Below, piece after piece: positions 59,162 through 64,000 of a stretch of DNA of 64,000 bases. Source of the stretch: RUG11247 sp045649485 (GTDB lineage Bacteria; Bacillota; Clostridia; Christensenellales; Aristaeellaceae); assembly GCA_045649485.1 (NCBI GenBank), contig JAZRPZ010000020.1, positions 1 to 64,000 on the forward strand, given 5' to 3'. The notes under the pieces are model-generated. The model saw only the letters and a list, made by a program, of their open reading frames with translations, did not search any database and was not told the origin of the DNA. Each line of letters opens with the position of its first letter. Position 1 is the first letter of the stretch. The translations under genes were made by a program, and so were the position numbers.

Positions 59162-60157
59162 TCAGACCTGCCTTCTGTGGGGAGCTTCCTTCTTTGCGGA
59201 GTGCTTTTCATATGCGCGTACGATGGCCTGTACCAGTTCGTGGCGCACAACGTCGCGATGGGTGAGATTGACGATGCCGATGTCATCCACGTTCTTCAGA
59301 ACCTCGATGGCTTCGGTCAGACCGGATTTCTTGCCGAGGGGCAGGTCGATCTGAGTAACGTCGCCGGTGATTACCATTTTGGAGCCCATACCCATTCGGG
59401 TAAGGAACATCTTCATCTGTTCGGAGGTGGTGTTCTGTGCTTCGTCGAGAATGATGAACGCATCGTTCAGGGTACGTCCGCGCATGTAGGCAAGGGGCGC
59501 GACTTCGATAGCCTGACGTTCTACCAGACGCTGATATGCCTCAACACCAAGCATGTCATGCAGTGCGTCGTAAAGGGGACGCAGGTAGGGGTCTACCTTC
59601 TGGGCAAGGTCGCCGGGCAGGAAGCCAAGCTTTTCGCCGGCTTCTACTGCAGGACGGGTGAGGATGATCTTTTCGATCTCCTTGTTCTTGAAGGCAACTA
59701 CGGCCATAGCGATGGCAAGATAGGTCTTACCGGTACCTGCGGGACCTACTGCGAAGGTACAGGTATTCTTCTTGATCGCATCGATATACTGCTTCTGGCC
59801 CAGGGTCTTGCACTTTACCTGTCTTCCGCGGTAAGTGATCGCAATGACATCGCGCATGATCTCGCCTATGCGGTCAGCCTTGCCTTCGCTTGCCAGTTCG
59901 ATCGCATAACGGATGCGGGTGCGGTCAATGGGCTCGCCGCGCAGCACGATCTCATGCAGTTTCTCAAGGGTCAGCTTTGCAAGAGATACCTTTTCCGGTT
60001 CGCCGGTGAGAGCTACATCGCCTGCGTGAGCAAATATCTCTACGCCCAGTTCTTCCTTGAAAAGAGGGATGTTCTCCTCGCGTATTCCGAACAGACCCAT
60101 GAAGTGTTCGGAGTTGTCGAGGTTCATATGCTCAGTGGTAAGGAGCTGTTCAGTCAA
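59162..60157 (-). CDS. phoH: PhoH family ATPase
   Basis: A 331-residue cytosolic ATPase linked to RNA metabolism. TTG 60157 is the start: GGAGG lies 9 bases before it, inside the end of yqfD, giving an 8-base overlap. An N-terminal KH-like part precedes the ATPase domain with Walker A GPAGTGKT (138-145) and Walker B FIILDEAQN; MVITGDVTQIDLP is a further family motif. The next gene in the operon is pgpH. Confidence 0.93.
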   Translation of the reverse strand: MTEQLLTTEHMNLDNSEHFMGLFGIREENIPLFKEELGVEIFAHAGDVALTGEPEKVSLAKLTLEKLHEIVLRGEPIDRTRIRYAIELASEGKADRIGEIMRDVIAITYRGRQVKCKTLGQKQYIDAIKKNTCTFAVGPAGTGKTYLAIAMAVVAFKNKEIEKIILTRPAVEAGEKLGFLPGDLAQKVDPYLRPLYDALHDMLGVEAYQRLVERQAIEVAPLAYMRGRTLNDAFIILDEAQNTTSEQMKMFLTRMGMGSKMVITGDVTQIDLPLGKKSGLTEAIEVLKNVDDIGIVNLTHRDVVRHELVQAIVRAYEKHSAKKEAPHRRQV

Positions 60158-61319
60158 GTTGGTTTTCCTCCATATATCCGCGCGTAACGGCGATCTCTGT
60201 CTCTATTTCGATCACTGTGCGTGCATGTATAATATCGTCTGATTCTATCATACTGAAATCTGTCCATTTGTCAATAATTTCGGCGCTTTCAGGCACTTTT
60301 TGATGCGCTTTTTCTTCGGATTCGGCCCTGATGACCATTTTCAGCGCTTCAATATCGGTATTTACAGGTGTCAGAGTGTATTCCTTTGAGTATATCCTTT
60401 CGATATATACAGGTATAAACATGCCTGCTATCGGAACGGTTTCGGTCGTCGTATCGCAGTAATCATATGTGTCGCCAGCGGTAAGCGGAAAACTTTTCCA
60501 CGGTGTGATAAGGGTCGCGGAAACGCTTTCTCTTCCGGAGTATATTTTTTGCATCATGGTTGTTGGCGTTTCGGAAGTCTCCACTATCCAGCTTCGTGCT
60601 CTTACCGAGCCCAAGGCGCTTACATCGCGTACGCTTTCCTTTGACTGACGTTCGTATCCGGCAATCAATACCTGACCTTTGCGTACCGTATCACCGCTTT
60701 TGACCATTGCCGTACCGCTTTTTACGTTTACAGAAGTGATTATTCCGTCGCAGCAGGCGATAAGGTCACTGCTTCCTGCGATGGAATAGAGCTCGGGAGA
60801 AGCTTCTTCGCCGGCTATTTCTATTTTTACGCTTATGCCTTTGCGGCTTACGGAAGCATGGGCGCAGCCTTCCAGTGCATTCAGTTTTGCCGAGGCGATA
60901 TCGGTGTCCTTTGAAGATATCCTGCTCCCTTTTATTATACCCGTTTCCGAAAGTACCGACTCAGTACCTGCGGGAAGTCCGGCGCCGCGCAAAAGCCGTA
61001 TGTCAATTATCCATACCCTGCTGAAAAATAAAAAACATACTGCAGCTGAGGTAATGAATGCCGCGGCGACAGTTATTCTGCTGCGCAGCCGGCTGATTAC
61101 GGAACATAAGCCGTGTTTTTCGGTGATCTCACATTTGATGCGGTATTTTTCGCAAAGCCTTACTGTTATCGACGCACCATGGGAATCGGTATTTATTACC
61201 AGCCTGCGTCTGTCTGTACGCTTTACCAGTTGAAGTTCAGCGCCTTCGGCAATAATGCGGTCAAGCAGTCTTTCAAGCATCAGGCCTTCAACAGCAAGTG
61301 TTATCCGGTCAGCAGTCAT
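60150..61319 (-). CDS. yqfD: Sporulation protein YqfD (stage IV)
   Basis: A 389-residue membrane-associated sporulation protein. ATG 61319 has GGAGGTG before it; the GTG at 61328 lies within that ribosome site. One membrane helix is near residues 85-105 (VAAAFITSAAVCFLFFS). The external part contains ACCDGIITSVNVKSGTAMVK with GDTVRKGQVLIAGY, a lipoyl/barrel-sandwich-like stretch. It overlaps yqfC and phoH. Its presence puts the organism in an endospore-forming lineage. Confidence 0.9.
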   Translation of the reverse strand: MTADRITLAVEGLMLERLLDRIIAEGAELQLVKRTDRRRLVINTDSHGASITVRLCEKYRIKCEITEKHGLCSVISRLRSRITVAAAFITSAAVCFLFFSRVWIIDIRLLRGAGLPAGTESVLSETGIIKGSRISSKDTDIASAKLNALEGCAHASVSRKGISVKIEIAGEEASPELYSIAGSSDLIACCDGIITSVNVKSGTAMVKSGDTVRKGQVLIAGYERQSKESVRDVSALGSVRARSWIVETSETPTTMMQKIYSGRESVSATLITPWKSFPLTAGDTYDYCDTTTETVPIAGMFIPVYIERIYSKEYTLTPVNTDIEALKMVIRAESEEKAHQKVPESAEIIDKWTDFSMIESDDIIHARTVIEIETEIAVTRGYMEENQLD

Positions 61320-61596
61320 CGCATGCACCTCCGTCGGGCATCGAAACGCTGTCTATGCGGCCCTGCACGATGAGGCATTTTTCACGTACCTGTGCAAGTC
61401 CAAGATCAAATCCTGCTACGGTTATTTCGCCGAGTTTTGAGGCAAGCCGCAGTTTTTCACTGCTGAATTCTATTATTCCGGTGTGGTTTTCTATCAATAC
61501 CCGTGAACGCCCTTCAAGAGTTGCGCGGGGAAGATTTGCGGAATCTATCCATGTCAGCGCAGGCACTTCCGCAGAGTGCTTACGGAATTTTCTCAT
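61309..61596 (-). CDS. yqfC: Sporulation protein YqfC/YabP family
   Basis: A 95-residue protein of the YabP/YqfC family. ATG 61596 follows AAAGGGGTGAT, so the longer frame to 61689 is rejected. Core: ENHTGIIEFSSEKLRLASKL and GEITVAGFDLGL. It overlaps yqfD by 11 bases and is the first gene of the sporulation-to-repair block. In B. subtilis yqfC and yqfD are expressed in the mother cell; a sigma-E type promoter was not confidently seen upstream. Confidence 0.85.
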   Translation of the reverse strand: MRKFRKHSAEVPALTWIDSANLPRATLEGRSRVLIENHTGIIEFSSEKLRLASKLGEITVAGFDLGLAQVREKCLIVQGRIDSVSMPDGGACDDC

Positions 61597-61806
61597 CAAT
61601 ATCACCCCTTTAAGGATGATATGCCGGATAATTCTCAGCATGTTTGTTTTGAAAATGAAAGCGCTGTATCCTGTTTCAACAGTTTGCAAAAAATTCTTAC
61701 ATGTTCATGGGTGATTCATTTATGATTTAAAAATACGGGGTATAATGTTTTCAATGGTTCAGGATGACCGATCACATAAAGCTTCATGATATTCCTTTCA
61801 AAAAGC

Positions 61807-61833
61807 AAAAGCCGCGGATATTCCGCGGCTTTT
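61807..61833. terminator. Terminator of alcohol dehydrogenase gene
   Basis: Perfect 12-bp stem AAAAGCCGCGGA with its complement, 3-base loop; A and T runs at both ends. Confidence 0.85.
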
Positions 61834-61843
61834 GTGTTGTATA

Positions 61844-63025
61844 TTATCTGTCTGCGATGCGGAAGATGCGCTCAATGGCGGCATCATCCAGCTTCTGGAA
61901 CTGTCCAACGGTACCGTCGGGAGCGCGGCGTACCCTGCGGGTAAGCTCGGGGATGTCCTCGGTACGTGCACCCAGCTCCTTCATGGTGGTGGGCATGCCG
62001 ATGTCACGCAGGAACTGCTCGTAGGCTTCGATGCCGGCAAGAGCGGTCTCGGCAGGATTTTCGAAGTTCATTACGCAGCCCCAGATGCGTACGGCGAACT
62101 GTGCCAGACGCATGACATTGTGGCCGGTCTCCAGATGATATCGCATCCATGCGGGGAAAACAACGGCAAGACCTGCGCCATGGGCTACATCGTACATAGC
62201 GGAAAGCTCATGCTCGATACGATGGCTGGCGAAATCGCCGAGACGGCCTACGCCTACGGTGTCATTGTGAGCGATGGTGCCTGCCCACATCAGGTTTGCA
62301 CGTGCATCGTAATTGGTGGGCTCCTTCATGCAGATACGTGCAGCACGTACGGCAGAAGAGATGACTGCCTCGCACAGGCGGTCGGTAACGTCAACCTCGG
62401 TCTCATTGGTGAAGTAACGCTCCATTGCGTGAGCCATTATGTCGGTAGCGCCGCATGCAGTCTGATAGGGGGGCAGGGTCATGGTCAGTTCGGGATTCAG
62501 AATTGCGATGACGGGGCGGTTGAGCTCGCAGTTGAGACCGACCTTCTGCTTGGTGTCTTCGCGGGTAATAACGGAAGAATTGGAGGACTCACTGCCGGTA
62601 GCTGCGAGAGTCAGCACGGTTCCTACAGGGATACGGCTCTGAGGAGCGGCCTTGCCGATGTAGAAATCCCAGAAATCGCCTTCATAAGGAACGCCGACGG
62701 CGATTGCCTTTGCGCTGTCCAGAGCGGAGCCGCCGCCTACTGCCAGAATGAAATCCACGTTTTCCTTGCGGGCCAGTTCGATGCCTTCGTATACCAGAGA
62801 AGCGCGGGGATTGGGTACAACACCGCCGAGGGAAACATGAGCGATGCCCTCTGCATCCAGAGAGTCGATAACGGTCTGCATCAGACCGGAACGGATGACG
62901 GAACCGCCGCCGTAATGGATGAGTACCTTCTTTACGCCGAGAGCCTTCAGTTCCTTACCGGTCTGCTTTTCAACGCCCTTGCCGAAAACAAAACGGGTGG
63001 GCACACAGAAAGTGAAATTGAGCAT
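61844..63025 (-). CDS. Iron-containing alcohol dehydrogenase (BDH-like)
   Basis: A 393-residue group III alcohol dehydrogenase, likely NAD(P)H-dependent aldehyde or ketone reductase of the butanol-dehydrogenase group. AAGGAGG precedes ATG 63025. It shows the cofactor loop AVGGGSALDSAKAIA, the metal site GATDIMAHAMERYF and the later HGAGLAVVFPAWMRYH. It starts 14 bases after the SGNH hydrolase stop in the same direction, so the two are co-transcribed. Its physiological alcohol is unknown, but such enzymes regenerate NAD+ in fermentation. Confidence 0.92.
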   Translation of the reverse strand: MLNFTFCVPTRFVFGKGVEKQTGKELKALGVKKVLIHYGGGSVIRSGLMQTVIDSLDAEGIAHVSLGGVVPNPRASLVYEGIELARKENVDFILAVGGGSALDSAKAIAVGVPYEGDFWDFYIGKAAPQSRIPVGTVLTLAATGSESSNSSVITREDTKQKVGLNCELNRPVIAILNPELTMTLPPYQTACGATDIMAHAMERYFTNETEVDVTDRLCEAVISSAVRAARICMKEPTNYDARANLMWAGTIAHNDTVGVGRLGDFASHRIEHELSAMYDVAHGAGLAVVFPAWMRYHLETGHNVMRLAQFAVRIWGCVMNFENPAETALAGIEAYEQFLRDIGMPTTMKELGARTEDIPELTRRVRRAPDGTVGQFQKLDDAAIERIFRIADR

Positions 63026-63039
63026 ATGTATTTTCCTCC

Positions 63040-63678
63040 TTAAATAATGCTTCGTACTTTATCGCAAACGGCTTCAGCCAGCCTGAGATGATCCTCACGG
63101 GTCATGTGCACGGCGTCTGCCTTTGATATCTCGCAATACGGACCTGCTTCCATAAATTCACAGCGCATCAGCTTTGCTACTCTGCCAAGTTCGTAGGGCA
63201 GCTCGCGGCTGACGTCTATGGAATCTTCGCCGAATATAGGAGCATGCCGGGTATCCATGATGTTTTCGCCTACGGGCGGCGGGCAAAGGATCATGATCTT
63301 CGGCGGCAGTCCTTCTGCGTTCATTGCATAGGTGCGTGCAGCTTTTATCAGTGCGGTGATGCCGCCGCCGATAGTGAAGCCGGTCATGCCAAAACGCTTT
63401 TTCAGATCGTTCGTGCCCAGCATTATGATTATCAGATCCAGCGGACTGTGACTCATAACGCAGGGAGGAAGGTAGATAAGGCCGCTCTTATGTCCGCCCT
63501 CTATGGGATCGTCAAACACGGTGGTACGGCCGTTGAAACCTTCTTCGATCACGGTGTAGCCGTCGCCCAGCAGCGTCTGCAGACGCATGGGCCAGCGCAC
63601 CTCTTCGGGGAAACGGCCGCCGGTGACCATATAGCCCCAGGTATTGGAATCGCCAAAGCAGAGAATACGTTTTTTCAT
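63040..63678 (-). CDS. SGNH/GDSL family esterase
   Basis: A 212-residue cytosolic hydrolase. ATG 63678 has GGGAGG upstream. Block I GDSNTWG gives Ser11 as nucleophile, block III is MLGTNDLK, and block V DAVHMTREDH carries the Asp and His. It resembles arylesterase/acetylxylan esterase-like SGNH proteins without signal peptide, so it could deacetylate imported oligosaccharides. Cotranscribed with the alcohol dehydrogenase. Confidence 0.87.
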   Translation of the reverse strand: MKKRILCFGDSNTWGYMVTGGRFPEEVRWPMRLQTLLGDGYTVIEEGFNGRTTVFDDPIEGGHKSGLIYLPPCVMSHSPLDLIIIMLGTNDLKKRFGMTGFTIGGGITALIKAARTYAMNAEGLPPKIMILCPPPVGENIMDTRHAPIFGEDSIDVSRELPYELGRVAKLMRCEFMEAGPYCEISKADAVHMTREDHLRLAEAVCDKVRSII

Positions 63679-63704
63679 TTTCTATTGCCTCCCGGGCAGG
63701 TATT

Positions 63705-64000
63705 TTACAGAATACATCCTTGAACAGAGAACATCATGCCTGCGATTACGCAGCGCACAGCAAAAGCAATGCATACGGCGATAAAGGCAATATTATCCCT
63801 GAAAAGCTTTGCCATGAAAGGATAAGCGGTATACATTGCGGTGAGATATCTGGGTCCGCTCAGCAGCCATGTGGGTGCAACGGAGCAATAGTAGTATACG
63901 AGCGAATAGCCCATATCGCCGGGATGCGCCTTTCTCAGCATCAGTGCAAAGAGTATCAGCGCCGCAATAATCGCTATGGTCTGCGGCAGCCATACACCGT
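63705..64000 (-). CDS. C-terminal end of polytopic membrane protein (possible PIG-V/Gpi18-like mannosyltransferase)
   Basis: The last 98 codons of a leftward gene that continues past the right edge. Three hydrophobic segments are visible (LPQTIAIIAALILFALML, YYCSVAPTWLLSGP and NIAFIAVCIAFAVRCVIAGM). The motif SGPRYLTAMYTAYPFMAKLF recalls the C-terminal part of bacterial PIG-V-like lipid-linked mannosyltransferases, but the catalytic N-terminal part is outside the window, so this is tentative. Confidence 0.5.
   Translation of the reverse strand, partial: GVWLPQTIAIIAALILFALMLRKAHPGDMGYSLVYYYCSVAPTWLLSGPRYLTAMYTAYPFMAKLFRDNIAFIAVCIAFAVRCVIAGMMFSVQGCIL

Overview
The window looks like chromosome of an anaerobic, spore-forming-lineage Clostridia species (Bacillota), probably gut-associated. 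Evidence seen in the sequence: the yqfC-yqfD-phoH-pgpH-ybeY/cdd-era-recO block in the gene order known from Bacillus subtilis, strong GGAGG ribosome binding sites, many TTGACA-17-TATAAT promoters, a reverse-type rubrerythrin, an iron-containing alcohol dehydrogenase, and several glycan-active enzymes (GH3, GH29, GH36, a sulfatase, a beta-helix lyase-like protein). The genus cannot be fixed from sequence reading alone.

Layout. 1-3.2 kb: start of aspA (leftward, cut by the window edge) and a GH3 glycosidase. 3.4-9 kb: a tRNA-Trp gene, a MATE exporter, a P-loop kinase and an RpiR-regulated KDPG-aldolase/hydroxyacid-dehydrogenase operon, with two decayed tRNA-Trp copies at 5.0 and 8.85 kb. 9.1-12.1 kb: a 1006-residue membrane-anchored TPR + RCC1 repeat protein. 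12.3-13.1 kb: a small FtsW/RodA-like membrane protein. 13.2-19.6 kb: beta-helix protein, two metallophosphoesterases, a URO-D-family protein, an MFS transporter and a DUF1810 protein. 19.6-34.1 kb: a compact leftward phage cassette of twelve intact genes (terS, terL, portal, scaffold candidate, N4-gp56-type capsid, short-tail proteins, endolysin, holin). 34.5-39.1 kb: XRE regulator, sulfatase, two chromate-transporter halves, LysR regulator, MazG-like protein. 39.2-39.8 kb: five-tRNA operon (Leu, Gly, Gly, Gly, Lys). 40-45 kb: capsule/exopolysaccharide phosphoregulatory operon (LCP-like, Wzz/CpsC, CpsD kinase, CpsB phosphatase, two LCP ligases). 45-54 kb: phosphatase, serine hydrolase, GH29, BFD-like ferredoxin, arylamine N-acetyltransferase, lipoprotein, GH36, rubrerythrin pseudogene, DegV, rubrerythrin. 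54.4-61.6 kb: the conserved recO-to-yqfC block. 61.8-64 kb: alcohol dehydrogenase, SGNH hydrolase and the end of a membrane protein.

The most striking region is the phage cassette. It has only packaging, head, short-tail and lysis genes; I see no integrase, repressor, replication gene or att repeat, yet every gene is open. A perfect Gram-positive LexA (SOS) box fills the 17-bp spacer of a promoter directly upstream of the portal gene, and a diverged copy of the same 39-bp element lies upstream of terS. This is what one would expect of either a cryptic prophage core or a domesticated, SOS-controlled gene-transfer-agent-like particle.

Other points of interest are the TPR-RCC1 protein with a seven-unit predicted propeller, the YbeY-cytidine deaminase fusion where dgkA is missing, an LCP-like protein without its catalytic arginine motif heading the capsule operon, a rubrerythrin pseudogene with an internal deletion at a short repeat, the tRNA-Trp remnants, and two phage genes whose best start codons appear to be ATA and ATT.
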